A stretch of 64,000 nucleotides of DNA from Paracoccus sigandri (GCF_003709565.1 NZ_QNRC01000003.1:1-64000), one strand, 5' to 3'. Shown: positions 45,521 to 54,507, counted from the first letter of the stretch. The notes: generated by a model from the sequence alone, not told the origin. Made by a program: numbers and translations.

Positions 45521-45582
45521 GTTTTTTTGTCAGGGCAAGCCATGAAGATTTCCATTTTGTACCAGTGCATTGGACCTTGAAC

Positions 45583-45611
45583 TTGAGATCGGAAGCTGCT
45601 CGCCTTAAAAT
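45583..45611 (+). promoter_or_regulatory. Sigma-70 promoter of the hydroaromatic operon
   Basis: TTGAGA (45583-45588), 17 bases, TAAAAT (45606-45611). The start of transcription would fall at about 45618, inside IclR box 2. It is the best promoter in this AT-rich region and leaves a leader of about 70 bases before the first gene. Confidence 0.55.
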
Positions 45612-45626
45612 TGGAACATAATTCAA
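45612..45626. promoter_or_regulatory. IclR box 2
   Basis: TGGAA-CATAA-TTCAA, one mismatch from the perfect repeat and sharing TGGAACA with box 1. Lies immediately after the -10 element, a position for repression. The two boxes are 106 bases apart (about ten helical turns), which would allow looping. Confidence 0.5.
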
Positions 45627-45686
45627 CTATTGACTGTTATTTGATTTCTGGCAAGTTCCCACCGGAACAGGAGGAGATTCTGCCCG

Positions 45687-46487
45687 ATGCGACTGGACGG
45701 AGAAACGCGGCTCATCCCGATTCTGGGCGACCCGATCGCGCAGGTGAAATCGCCCGCCCTGCTGGGCCGTCGGCTGGCCGAGGCCGGGCTGAACGCCATC
45801 GTGCCGCCGGCCCATGTCCGCCCCGGCGATTTCGCCGCGGTCGTCGACGGCCTGAAGCGGATTGGCAATCTGGACGGTTTCATCGTCACCATCCCGCACA
45901 AGTTCGCGGCCGCGGCGATCTGCGACCGGCTGAGCGATCGCGCGGATTTCCTGGGCGCGGCCAATGTCCTGCGCCGGCAGGCGGATGGCGCCTGGCTGGG
46001 CGATCACTGCGACGGCCAGGGCTATGTCGCGGGCATCCGGGCCGAGGGCGGGCGGATCGAGGGCCGCTCGGTCCTGCTGGTCGGCGCGGGCGGGGCGGGA
46101 TCGGCCATCGCCTATGAATTCCTGGACCAGGGGGCGGGTTCGATCGCCATCCATGACGCGGATGCCGCGCGCCGCGACGATCTGGTCCAGCGGCTGACGG
46201 CGCGCTTTCCCGGCCGCGCGCAGGCCGGCGGCCCGGACCCGGCCGGCCATGACATCATCGCCAATGCCACGCCCCTGGGGATGGGTCCCGACGATCCCTT
46301 CCCCGTCGATCCAAGGGCCCTGCATCCCGGCCAGTTCGTCACCGATTGCGTCACCCGGCCCGAGGTGACGCCGCTGATCGCCCGTGCGCGGGCCGCCGGC
46401 TGCGCCACGATGACCGGGCTTGGCATGTTCGACGGCGTGGCGGCGCGCATGGTGGCGTTCTTCACCCGCCAAGCCGGCGCCGCCTGA
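45687..46487 (+). CDS. Shikimate/quinate dehydrogenase-like protein 1
   Basis: A 266-residue AroE-fold protein. Substrate domain 1-105 with GDPIAQVKSP, catalytic lysine in VTIPHKFAAAA and partner aspartate in HCDGQGYV; NAD(P) domain from LVGAGGAGSAIAYEF at about 132. Closing INATPLG-like motif is ANATPLGMG. The absence of the strict SxS serine pair (SPALL present, but VK before it) sets it apart from biosynthetic AroE, so it is likely a catabolic enzyme for a hydroaromatic acid. First gene of the IclR-controlled operon; ribosome site GGAACAGGAGGAG. Confidence 0.87.
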   Translation: MRLDGETRLIPILGDPIAQVKSPALLGRRLAEAGLNAIVPPAHVRPGDFAAVVDGLKRIGNLDGFIVTIPHKFAAAAICDRLSDRADFLGAANVLRRQADGAWLGDHCDGQGYVAGIRAEGGRIEGRSVLLVGAGGAGSAIAYEFLDQGAGSIAIHDADAARRDDLVQRLTARFPGRAQAGGPDPAGHDIIANATPLGMGPDDPFPVDPRALHPGQFVTDCVTRPEVTPLIARARAAGCATMTGLGMFDGVAARMVAFFTRQAGAA

Positions 46488-46515
46488 CCATTACCAACAA
46501 GGAGGAGGAACCCAG

Positions 46516-47514
46516 ATGATCCGCAAGCTGATGCTTGGCGCCGCGACGGCGCTGGCCTTCACATCGACCGCACCGCTGGCGCAGGACTATCCCGACCGCG
46601 ACCTGACCGGCATCATCCAGTGGGGCGTCGGCGGCGCGACTGACACGGTCAGCCGGGCGCTGAAACCCGTCGCGGATCAGATGCTCGGCCGCAGCATCGT
46701 GATGAACAACCGCAGCGGCGGCAGCGGCGTGATCGGGATGCGCTTCGCCCAGGCGCAGCGCGCCGATGGCTATACGCTGCTGTTCGGCGCCGAGAACCCG
46801 CAGCTCTACAAGGTGCTGGGGCTGGCGGATTCCGACTATGGCGATTTCTATCCGGTCAATATCCCGGCGCGCGGCGTGGTGGTGATCGCGGTGCCGGCGG
46901 ACTCGCCCTATCAGGGCCTGCAGGACCTTCTGGACGCCGCCCAGGCCCAGCCCGGCAAGCTGCGCATGGGCACCATGGGGCCGGGCAGCCTGTCCCATGT
47001 GGTCGAGACGATGATCAGCGCCGAGACCGACTTCCAGGTGAACGCGGTGCCCTTCGACGGCGAGGGTCCCGGCTTCACCGCCATGCTGGGCGGCGCGGTG
47101 GACTTCATCCCGACCAGCCTGTCGGTCGCCAAGCCGATGATCGACGCGGGCCGCGCCCGCGCGCTGGCAGTGATCGAATCCGAGCCGCTGGACCAGCTGC
47201 CCGGCGTGCCCCCGGTTACGGAAACCCTGCCCGAGCTGGCGCGCTTCCTGCCCTGGGGGCCGTTCTACGGGGTCTTCGTCGCCAGGGACGCCCCCGACGA
47301 GGCCCGCGAAAAGCTGGTCGCGGCCTTTGCCGCCGCCGCCGAAAGCGAGGATTTCCGCAAGCTGGTCGAGAATCGCGGCAACCTGATGATGAACATCTCG
47401 GGCGCGGAAGCCGATGCCTTCCTGCGGAACTGGCAATCGGTGTCCAGCTGGCTCTTGCATGACGCGGGCGTCACCAAGAACTCGCCCGAGGATTTCGGCA
47501 TCCCCCGTCCCTGA
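46516..47514 (+). CDS. TctC-family binding protein without its own TctBA
   Basis: A 332-residue TctC/Bug protein. Signal peptide about 1-22 (cleavage near PLAQ-DYPDR). Conserved RDLTGIIQWGVGGATDTVSR and loop MNNRSGGSGVIGMRF. It ends in SWLLHDAGVTKNSPEDFGIPRP, nearly the same ending as the TctC at 53507, so the two are close paralogues. No tctB/tctA follows; it probably delivers to the TctBA at 54564-56581. Ribosome site GGAGGAGGAACCCAG. Confidence 0.9.
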   Translation: MIRKLMLGAATALAFTSTAPLAQDYPDRDLTGIIQWGVGGATDTVSRALKPVADQMLGRSIVMNNRSGGSGVIGMRFAQAQRADGYTLLFGAENPQLYKVLGLADSDYGDFYPVNIPARGVVVIAVPADSPYQGLQDLLDAAQAQPGKLRMGTMGPGSLSHVVETMISAETDFQVNAVPFDGEGPGFTAMLGGAVDFIPTSLSVAKPMIDAGRARALAVIESEPLDQLPGVPPVTETLPELARFLPWGPFYGVFVARDAPDEAREKLVAAFAAAAESEDFRKLVENRGNLMMNISGAEADAFLRNWQSVSSWLLHDAGVTKNSPEDFGIPRP

Positions 47515-47547
47515 CCCGATCGCCGTCCCCAGCCACAGGCCCCTGTC

Positions 47548-49272
47548 ATGAACGCAGCAGCACCCCTTGATGAAACCGTCGACGTGATCGTGGTCGGCTC
47601 CGGCGCCTCGGGGCTGGCGGCGGCGGTGACGGCGGCGCATCACGGGCTGTCGGTCCTGGTGCTGGAAAAGCACGCCCGTTTCGGCGGCACCAGCGCCTGG
47701 TCGGGCGGCTGGCTGTGGATCCCGCTGAACCCGCTGGCGCGCGAGGCCGGGATCCGCGAGCCCGCCGACAGGATCCGCACCTATCTGCGCGTCGCGCTTG
47801 GCAATGGCTACGACGCCCCGCGGATCGAGGCCTTCCTGACGGCGGGGCCGGAAATGGTCGGCTTCCTGCGCGATCTGGGCATGGCGTGGCGCGACGGCAA
47901 TGCCATTCCCGACATGCTGGGCCATCTGCCCGGCGCGGGGACCGGCGGGCGCTCGGTCACGGTGGCGCCCTTCGACGGGCGGCGTCTGGGCCGCGACCTG
48001 CACCGGCTGCGCCATCCCAAGGCCGAGACCGCGTTCATCGGCATGGGCATCGCCTCGGGGCAGGATCTGGGCCATTTCCTGCAGGCCGCGCGCTCGGCCC
48101 GGTCCTTCGTCCATGTGGCCCGCCGCGTCCTGCGCCACCTGTGGGACCTTGCGCGGCACGGGCGCGGGACGCATCTGGTCAACGGCAACGCGCTGATCGC
48201 CCGGCTGGCCGAGATCGCCTTCGCCAAGGGGGTTCATATCCGCACGCTGGCCCCGGTCGCGGCGCTGCTGGCGAAGGGCGGGCGCGTCGGCGGCGTGGTG
48301 ACGGGCGACGGGCGGCGCATCCATGCCCGGCGCGGCGTGGTGCTGGCGGCGGGCGGCTATCCCGCCGATCCCGCGCGGCGCAGGGCCAGCTTCCCGCATT
48401 GCCCCACGGGGCGGGAACACTGGACCGCCGCGACCCCGCAGAATACCGGCGACGGCATCGGCCTTGGCGAGACCGCCGGCGGCCATGTCGCGAACGGGCT
48501 GGCCCATCCGGCCAGCTGGGCGCCCGTCTCGCTGGTGCCCCGCCGCGACGGCCCTCCAGGCCATTTCCCGCATCTGATCGAGCGGGCGAAGCCCGGCCTG
48601 ATCGCCGTGACCGCCGACGGGCGCCGCTTCGCCAACGAGGCCGACGGCTATCACCAGTTCATCGGCAGCCTGCTGGAGGTGACGCCCGCGGGGCAGCGGC
48701 CGGTCTGCTGGCTGATCGCCGATCACCGCTTCGTCCGCCGCTACGGGCTGGGCCATGCCAAGCCCGCACCGGTGCCGCTGCGCGCGTCGCTGCGGTCGGG
48801 CTATCTGAAGCGCGGCAGGACCTTGCGCGAGCTGGCACGGACCTGCGGCATCAACCCCGAGGGGCTCAAGGCGACGGTCGCGGCCTGGAACGACCATGCC
48901 CGCCATGGCCGCGACCCGGAATTCGGCCGGGGCGAGACGCCCTATAACCGTGCCGGCGGCGATCCCGCGCAGCGCCCCAATCCCTGCGTCGCGCCGATCG
49001 GCAGTGGCCCCTTCTACGCGGTCGAGGTCGTGCCGGGCAGCCTGGGCACCTTCGCCGGACTTGCCGTGGATGCCCGCGCCCGCGTGCTGGACCGCGCGGG
49101 GGCGCCAATCGCGGGGCTCTATGCGGTGGGCACCGACGCGGCCAGCCTCATGGGCGGCACCTATCCCGCCGGCGGGATCAACCTGGGCCCCGGCATGACA
49201 TTCGGCTTCATCGCCGGCCGCGACCTGGCCGGCCTGCCTGCAAGAACCCCTGAACAGGAGACCCTGCCGTGA
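47548..49272 (+). CDS. FAD-dependent dehydrogenase 1 (3-ketosteroid dehydrogenase/fumarate reductase type)
   Basis: A 574-residue flavoprotein. N-terminal FAD site VIVVGSGASGLAAAVTAA then EKHARFGGTSAWSGG, and C-terminal FAD closure LYAVGTDAASLMGGTYPAGGINLGPGM. This is the FAD_binding_2 group that contains ketosteroid delta1-dehydrogenases, which desaturate alicyclic ketones. In an operon with shikimate-dehydrogenase-like enzymes a ring-desaturating or ring-reducing role on a hydroaromatic acid is reasonable but unproven. Its stop overlaps the NIPSNAP start. A clear paralogue is at 51599. Confidence 0.85.
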   Translation: MNAAAPLDETVDVIVVGSGASGLAAAVTAAHHGLSVLVLEKHARFGGTSAWSGGWLWIPLNPLAREAGIREPADRIRTYLRVALGNGYDAPRIEAFLTAGPEMVGFLRDLGMAWRDGNAIPDMLGHLPGAGTGGRSVTVAPFDGRRLGRDLHRLRHPKAETAFIGMGIASGQDLGHFLQAARSARSFVHVARRVLRHLWDLARHGRGTHLVNGNALIARLAEIAFAKGVHIRTLAPVAALLAKGGRVGGVVTGDGRRIHARRGVVLAAGGYPADPARRRASFPHCPTGREHWTAATPQNTGDGIGLGETAGGHVANGLAHPASWAPVSLVPRRDGPPGHFPHLIERAKPGLIAVTADGRRFANEADGYHQFIGSLLEVTPAGQRPVCWLIADHRFVRRYGLGHAKPAPVPLRASLRSGYLKRGRTLRELARTCGINPEGLKATVAAWNDHARHGRDPEFGRGETPYNRAGGDPAQRPNPCVAPIGSGPFYAVEVVPGSLGTFAGLAVDARARVLDRAGAPIAGLYAVGTDAASLMGGTYPAGGINLGPGMTFGFIAGRDLAGLPARTPEQETLP

Positions 49273-49883
49273 AATATTACGAACTTGCCACGCTGTTTCT
49301 GCCGATGGGCAGCGCACCCCGCGCGCTGGAGGGCGTGCCCGCCTTCGCCGCCGAGGGCCGGGGCCGGCTGCTGGGCATGTGGATGGTCGATATCGGCCGG
49401 CTGAACCGGATGCTGGTCTTGCGCGGCTTCGACGATGCCGAAAGCCTGCTGGCCGAGCGCCGGCGCACCCATGAAAGCACCAGCCCCTTCGGCTGCGGCG
49501 AGGTTCTGGCCGACCTGTCGCTGGACAGTTACGAGCCCTTTCCCTTCATGAAACCCGTCCGGCCCGGCCGGTATGGCGGGGTCTACGAATTCCGCACCTA
49601 TCCGTTCCGCATTGGTGGCGGCTATCCGCAGACGGTGGCGAAATGGCAGGAGGCGCTGCCGGCGCGCGGGGATTTCTCGGACTGCCTGATCGCGATGCGG
49701 GCGCTGGACGGCTCGCCGCGCTTCGTCAATATCTGGCCCTATGCCGACATTGCCGCCCGCGGCAAGGCGCGCGCCGATGCGGTCGCGGCGGGCGTCTGGC
49801 CGCCGAAGGGCGGCCCCGACTGGCTGAAATCCGAGATGGAATCGCTGATCGCCATTCCCGCCGCCGGCTCGCCCCTAGCCTGA
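49269..49883 (+). CDS. NIPSNAP-family protein
   Basis: A 204-residue protein with two NIPSNAP ferredoxin-like barrels (about 1-95 and 100-195): YYELATLFLPMGS at the start and VYEFRTYPFRIGG at about residue 103. The GTG start at 49269 overlaps the previous stop (GTGA). Proteins of this type are often found in catabolic operons and may bind small hydrophobic or aldehyde compounds; no defined reaction is established. Confidence 0.82.
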   Translation: MKYYELATLFLPMGSAPRALEGVPAFAAEGRGRLLGMWMVDIGRLNRMLVLRGFDDAESLLAERRRTHESTSPFGCGEVLADLSLDSYEPFPFMKPVRPGRYGGVYEFRTYPFRIGGGYPQTVAKWQEALPARGDFSDCLIAMRALDGSPRFVNIWPYADIAARGKARADAVAAGVWPPKGGPDWLKSEMESLIAIPAAGSPLA

Positions 49884-49907
49884 CACTGCCCGATGAAGGA
49901 GACCGAC

Positions 49908-50759
49908 ATGCCGCATCCCCTGTCACTGGCCTTCCTGACGCTTCCCGGCATCCCGCCCGCGCGGATGATCGAGGCGGCCGCCGGGGCGGGTTTCGCGGCG
50001 GTCGGCCTGCGCCTGCTGCCCGCCGCCCTGTCGGGCGAGGGTCCCTACCCGCTGCTGACCGACGACCGGGTGCTGGCCGACACGCTTGCCGCGCTGCGCG
50101 ATACTGGGCTGGGCGTGGCCGATGTCGAGATCATCCGCCTGAACGCCGGTTTCGACCCCGAATCCTGCCTGCCCTTCCTGGAACGCGCCGCCCGCCTCCA
50201 GGCCCGCCACGTGCTGGTCGCGGGCGACGACCGCGACCTGTCGCGGCTGACCGGCAGCTATGCCCGCTTCTGCGAGGCGGCGGCGGGCTTCGGGCTCAGC
50301 GGCGACCTGGAATTCATGCCCTGGACGGCGGTGCCCGACCTGGCCACCGCCCGGCGCATCGTCGAGGCGGCCGCCCAGCCCAACGGCGCGATCCTGATCG
50401 ACGCGCTGCATTTCGACCGCGCCCCCACCACGCTGGAGGAGATCCGCGCCCTGCCCGCCGGGCTGATCAACTATGTGCAGTTCTGCGACGGCCCCCGCCC
50501 CTATGATCCCGGCGACGAGGGGCTGATCGCGGTGGCGCGCGGCGGGCGGCTGATGCCCGGCGAGGGCGCGATCGACCTGACCGGCCTTGCCCGCGCCATT
50601 CCCGAAGGCTGCATGATCTCGGTCGAGGTCGCGGACCTGACCAACCGGCTTTCGCCACTTGACACGGCTCAACGCGCCGCCCGGACGACCCGCGCTATCC
50701 TGGACGCGGCCGCGCGGATCCCTGCCGGCCCGAATCAGCAAGAGGAGGAAGGAAGATGA
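49908..50759 (+). CDS. Sugar-phosphate isomerase/epimerase-type TIM barrel
   Basis: A 283-residue AP-endonuclease-2 fold protein. Metal sites are expected in LEFMPWTAVPD, LIDALHFDR, NYVQFCDGP and ISVEVADLT. The family includes xylose-isomerase-like enzymes and single-domain dehydroshikimate dehydratases, i.e. the same fold as the N-terminal half of the quiC gene at 41697. A dehydratase or isomerase step in the same pathway is plausible. ATG 49908 has AAGGAG upstream; an ATG at 49893 is an alternative. Its stop overlaps the next start. Confidence 0.82.
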   Translation: MPHPLSLAFLTLPGIPPARMIEAAAGAGFAAVGLRLLPAALSGEGPYPLLTDDRVLADTLAALRDTGLGVADVEIIRLNAGFDPESCLPFLERAARLQARHVLVAGDDRDLSRLTGSYARFCEAAAGFGLSGDLEFMPWTAVPDLATARRIVEAAAQPNGAILIDALHFDRAPTTLEEIRALPAGLINYVQFCDGPRPYDPGDEGLIAVARGGRLMPGEGAIDLTGLARAIPEGCMISVEVADLTNRLSPLDTAQRAARTTRAILDAAARIPAGPNQQEEEGR

Positions 50760-51580
50760 CGTTCAAGTCGATCCTGGCAGCCTATTCCGGCGAGGCGGAC
50801 GGCCGCGCCAGCCTCGAGATGGCGCTGACCCTGCAACGCCACTGGCCGCTGCATGTGACCGGCCTGGCCTGGCACGGGCTGAACACGCTGCAGCGCAACT
50901 GGCGCGGGGTCCTGCCGCGCGACATCGAGGAGATCCTGGCCGAACGCGATGCCGACACCGTGGCCGAGATCCGCGAGCGGTTCGACGCCGTGATGGCCGA
51001 GCGCGGCGATCCGGCCCGCGCCGATTTCCTGACGGTCGCGGGCGACAGCAGCCTTTCGCTGGCGGAAACCGCGCGCGGCTTCGACCTGGTGATCATGGGC
51101 CGGCATTCCGAGGAACCCGACCGCTCGCATTTCTCGGCGCGGCCCGACGTGGTCGCCTTGCGCGCCGGCCGGCCGGTGATCGTGACGCCGCCGCGCCACG
51201 CGGCGGGCGAGCTGCCGCAGCGGGTGCTGATCGGCTGGGACGGCAAGCGCAATGCCGCGCGGGCGGTCGTGGACGCGATGCCCTTCCTGACCGCCGCGGC
51301 CGAGGTGCTGCTGGTCAGCATCGGCAAGCCCCCGCCCGAGCGCGAGGGCGCGACGATCCTGAACCTGATGCAGCGCCACGGGGTCAATGCGCGCCCCGAG
51401 ATCCTGCCCGAGAAGCGCGGCGGCGCCGGCCGCGCGCTGCTGGACGCCGCGCAGGATTTCGGCGCCGGGCTGCTGGTCATCGGCGCCTACGAGCACAGCA
51501 AGTTCCACGAGGACCTGCTGGGCGGCGTCACCAACCTGATGCTGGCCGAGGCGCCGCTGCCGGTTCTCATGTCGCATTGA
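50756..51580 (+). CDS. Universal stress protein, two UspA domains
   Basis: A 274-residue protein with tandem UspA folds (about 1-140 and 150-274). The second has the ATP-type loop VIGAYEHSKFHEDLLGG followed by LPVLMSH; the first has VIMGRHSEE. Starts by ATGA overlap with the TIM-barrel gene. USPs embedded in catabolic operons are common in TTT/TRAP loci; the role is unclear. Confidence 0.88.
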   Translation: MTFKSILAAYSGEADGRASLEMALTLQRHWPLHVTGLAWHGLNTLQRNWRGVLPRDIEEILAERDADTVAEIRERFDAVMAERGDPARADFLTVAGDSSLSLAETARGFDLVIMGRHSEEPDRSHFSARPDVVALRAGRPVIVTPPRHAAGELPQRVLIGWDGKRNAARAVVDAMPFLTAAAEVLLVSIGKPPPEREGATILNLMQRHGVNARPEILPEKRGGAGRALLDAAQDFGAGLLVIGAYEHSKFHEDLLGGVTNLMLAEAPLPVLMSH

Positions 51581-51598
51581 CGGAAGGACGATCCCCGC

Positions 51599-53317
51599 AT
51601 GACGCAGACCAATGACGACACCCTGCCCGAAACCGTCGACCTTCTGGTCTGCGGCGCGGGCGCCGGGGGCATGACCACGGCGCTTGTCGCCGCGCTGGAG
51701 GGCCTGTCGGTCGTCATCTGCGAAAAGACCGCCCAGGTCGGGGGAATCACCGCGACCTCGGGCGGGACCACCTGGGTGCCGGGCAATTCGCTTGGCGCCT
51801 CGGTCGGCGCGCCCGACGACGCCCGCGACGCGGCGGCCTTCCTGCGCCATGTCGTCGGCGACCGCGGAGGCGAGGATCTGCGGCTGGCCTTCCTGGCCTC
51901 GGGCCGGGCGGCCATCGACGAGTTGCAATCGCGGACCGAGGTGCAATTCGCGGCGTCACCCGCCCATCCCGACTATCTGGACGGGCCGGGCAGCGCCCAT
52001 GGCGGGCGGGCCATCGGCCCCCTGCCCTTCGACGGCCGCAGGCTGGGCGCGGATTTCCGCCGCATCCGCCCGCCCCGGCCCGAATTCATGGGGCTGGGCG
52101 GGATGATGGTCGGCCGGACCGAGATCGACGCGCTGCTGCACCCTTTCGCCTCGCTGGCGAATTTCCGGCTGGGGACCGGCATCGTGCTGAACTATCTGAA
52201 GGACCGGCTGCGCCACCCGCGCGGCACGCGGCTGCTGATGGGCAATGCGCTGGTCGCCCGCCTGCTGTTCAGCCTGCGCCGGCGGAATGTGCCGCTGCTG
52301 TTCGACACCGCCCTGGCCGACCTGCTGGTCCAGGATGGCCGCGTCACCGGCGCCCGGCTGCGCACCCCGCAGGGCGAACGCACCATCCGCGCCCGGCGCG
52401 GCGTGGTGCTGGCCACCGGCGGGATCGGCTGGAACCGGGCGCTGCGCCAGCGGCTGTTTCCCGAACCCGCGCGCGATCTGTCGCTGGCGCCCAGCACGAA
52501 CAGCGGCGACGGCGCCGAGGCCGCGATGCGCATCGGCGCGCGGCTGGACGATGGCGGCGACAGCCCGGCGCTGTGGATGCCCTGTTCCAGCTATCGCCGC
52601 GCCGACGGCCATCTGGCGGTCTGGCCGCATATCCTGCTGGACCGGGCGAAACCGGGGCTGCTGGCGGTGAATGCCGCGGGGCGGCGCTTCGTGAACGAAA
52701 GCGACAGCTATCACGATTTCAGCATGGGGCAGATCCGGGCGCAGGCGCCCTCGGTCCCGGCCTGGCTGATCTGCGACGCGGGGTTCATCCGCCGCTATGG
52801 GCTGGGGCTGGTCCTGCCGGGCGGGCGCGGGCTGAGGCGGCTGCTGAAGGCGGGATACCTGGTGCAGGCCCCCGACCTTGCCGCGCTGGCCGGAAGGATC
52901 GGCGTCGACGCGGCGGCGCTGCAGGGGACGGTGCGGGACTACAACCGCTTTGCCGCGTCGGGGCAGGATGCGGAATTCGGGCGCGGCGGCAGCGCGATGA
53001 ACCGCTTCAACGGCGACAAGGACGCGGGCGGCGCCAATCCCTGCCTGGGCCCGGTCGGCGACGCGCCCTTCTACGCGCTGGCCGTCCGGCCGGCCGACCT
53101 TGCCGCCAGCGCCGGGCTGGCGGGCGATATTCACGGCCGGGTCCTGGACCATGCCGGCCAGCCCATCGAGGGCCTCTATGCGGTGGGCAACGACTTGGCC
53201 TCGATCTTCCGCGGCACCTATCCGGGGCCCGGCACCACCATCGGCCCGGCGCTGGTCTTCGGCTGGCGCATCGCCCGCCATGCCGCGGGGCTGCCGACGC
53301 CCGACCGGCCGGGATGA
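51599..53317 (+). CDS. FAD-dependent dehydrogenase 2, paralogue of 47548
   Basis: A 572-residue flavoprotein of the same FAD_binding_2 group: VCGAGAGGMTTALVAALEG and EKTAQVGGITATSGGTTWVP at the start; LYAVGNDLASIFRGTYPGPGTTIGPAL at the end. It shares the layout and motifs of the 47548 protein (FDGRRLG, NALVARL, RARRGVVLATGG), but the middle is diverged, so the two probably act on related but different substrates. Last gene before a promoter-like AT-rich stretch. Confidence 0.85.
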   Translation: MTQTNDDTLPETVDLLVCGAGAGGMTTALVAALEGLSVVICEKTAQVGGITATSGGTTWVPGNSLGASVGAPDDARDAAAFLRHVVGDRGGEDLRLAFLASGRAAIDELQSRTEVQFAASPAHPDYLDGPGSAHGGRAIGPLPFDGRRLGADFRRIRPPRPEFMGLGGMMVGRTEIDALLHPFASLANFRLGTGIVLNYLKDRLRHPRGTRLLMGNALVARLLFSLRRRNVPLLFDTALADLLVQDGRVTGARLRTPQGERTIRARRGVVLATGGIGWNRALRQRLFPEPARDLSLAPSTNSGDGAEAAMRIGARLDDGGDSPALWMPCSSYRRADGHLAVWPHILLDRAKPGLLAVNAAGRRFVNESDSYHDFSMGQIRAQAPSVPAWLICDAGFIRRYGLGLVLPGGRGLRRLLKAGYLVQAPDLAALAGRIGVDAAALQGTVRDYNRFAASGQDAEFGRGGSAMNRFNGDKDAGGANPCLGPVGDAPFYALAVRPADLAASAGLAGDIHGRVLDHAGQPIEGLYAVGNDLASIFRGTYPGPGTTIGPALVFGWRIARHAAGLPTPDRPG

Positions 53318-53384
53318 ACGCCCGCCGGCTTTCGGGCGTCCGGCCTTGAATCACCAGCAGGATTCGGCACGCATACCGATCAGG

Positions 53385-53448
53385 ATTAACTTCATGTTAA
53401 TTGCAGAGACAAACATATCTTTGACGTTAAGCCGTCCGTCATTAATCT
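53385..53448 (+). promoter_or_regulatory. Promoter region of TTT system 2
   Basis: AT-rich pocket in an otherwise GC-rich region. An ATTAAC-TTCAT-GTTAAT inverted repeat (53385-53401) is followed by TTGACG at 53421-53426 and TAATCT at 53443-53448 (16 bases apart). It suggests that tctCBA-aroE can be transcribed independently of the upstream flavoprotein genes. Confidence 0.5.
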
Positions 53449-53506
53449 GGCAACTCGGAGGAGCCGATGCCATGGCGGGCATCGACCGGAACTCATGGGA
53501 GGCACT

Positions 53507-54499
53507 ATGAAAGCCACGTTCATCGCGGTCGTCAGCGCGGTCGTTGTCAGCGCCGGCGCCGCAGTCGCGGAATTCCCCGAGCGCGACCTGCAGGGGATCA
53601 TCCAATGGGGCGCAGGCGGTTCGACCGATGTGGTGATGCGGGCGGTCACGCCCCATGCCGAGGAGATCCTGGGCCGCAGCGTCGTCATGACCAACCGCAC
53701 CGGCGGCGCCGGCGCGATCGCGACCCGCTTCGTCGCCAGCCAGAGGGCCGACGGCTATACCCTGCTGATGGGCGCCGAGAACCCGCAGACCTACAAGGTC
53801 ATGGGCCTGGGCGACATGGATTACAGCGACTTCACCCCGATCACGATCCTGGCGCGCGGGGTGCCGGTGATCGTCGCCAACACCGACGCGCCCTTCGACG
53901 ATTTCGCCGGCATGATCGAATATGTGCAGGCCAATCCGGGCCAGATCCGGGTCGGCTCGACCGGGCCGGGCGGCGTGCCCTCGGTGGTGACAGCGATGCT
54001 GGAAAGCGCGGTCGAGCTGCCGATGACCGCGGTTCCCTATGACGGCGACGGCCCGGCGCAGACCGCGCTGATGGGCGGCGCCGTGCAGGTCCTGCCCGCC
54101 GTGATGGGCGCCGCGATCGAGAACATCCGCGCCGGCCGCGTGAAGCCCATCGTGCTGATCGACAACCAGCGCAACGACCTGCTGCCCGACGTCCCGGCCG
54201 TCACCGAGACCCATCCCGAGCTGGAGAAATTCCTGCCCTGGGGCCCGTTCTTCGGCATCTTCGTCGCCAAGGACACCCCCGAGGAGGCGGTGGCGAAACT
54301 GCGCGAGGCCTTCGGCACCTCGGCCGAGCAGGAGGGCTTCCGCCAGCTGATGGACGACCGCGGCTTCGTGCACATGAACATCACCGGCGAGGAGGCCGAG
54401 GACTTCCTGACCCGGTTCCAGTCGGTCACGTCCTGGCTGGTCTATGACGCCGGGGTCGCGAAGAACTCGCCCGAGGATTTCGGGATCGCGCGCCCCTGA
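53507..54499 (+). CDS. tctC: TTT system 2 substrate-binding protein
   Basis: A 330-residue TctC/Bug protein with signal peptide about 1-22 (cleavage near AVA-EFPER) and the loop TNRTGGAGAIATRF. It shares LQGIIQWGAGGSTD and the C-terminal motif VAKNSPEDFGIARP with the orphan TctC at 46516, showing duplication. Here it is followed by tctB and tctA. ATG 53507 follows GGGAGGCACT. Confidence 0.93.
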   Translation: MKATFIAVVSAVVVSAGAAVAEFPERDLQGIIQWGAGGSTDVVMRAVTPHAEEILGRSVVMTNRTGGAGAIATRFVASQRADGYTLLMGAENPQTYKVMGLGDMDYSDFTPITILARGVPVIVANTDAPFDDFAGMIEYVQANPGQIRVGSTGPGGVPSVVTAMLESAVELPMTAVPYDGDGPAQTALMGGAVQVLPAVMGAAIENIRAGRVKPIVLIDNQRNDLLPDVPAVTETHPELEKFLPWGPFFGIFVAKDTPEEAVAKLREAFGTSAEQEGFRQLMDDRGFVHMNITGEEAEDFLTRFQSVTSWLVYDAGVAKNSPEDFGIARP

Positions 54500-54507
54500 A
54501 ACCGGAC

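Noticed and set aside
46462-49317. Open minus-strand frame of 951 codons opposite TctC and FAD dehydrogenase
   Set aside because: Antisense shadow without recognisable domains.
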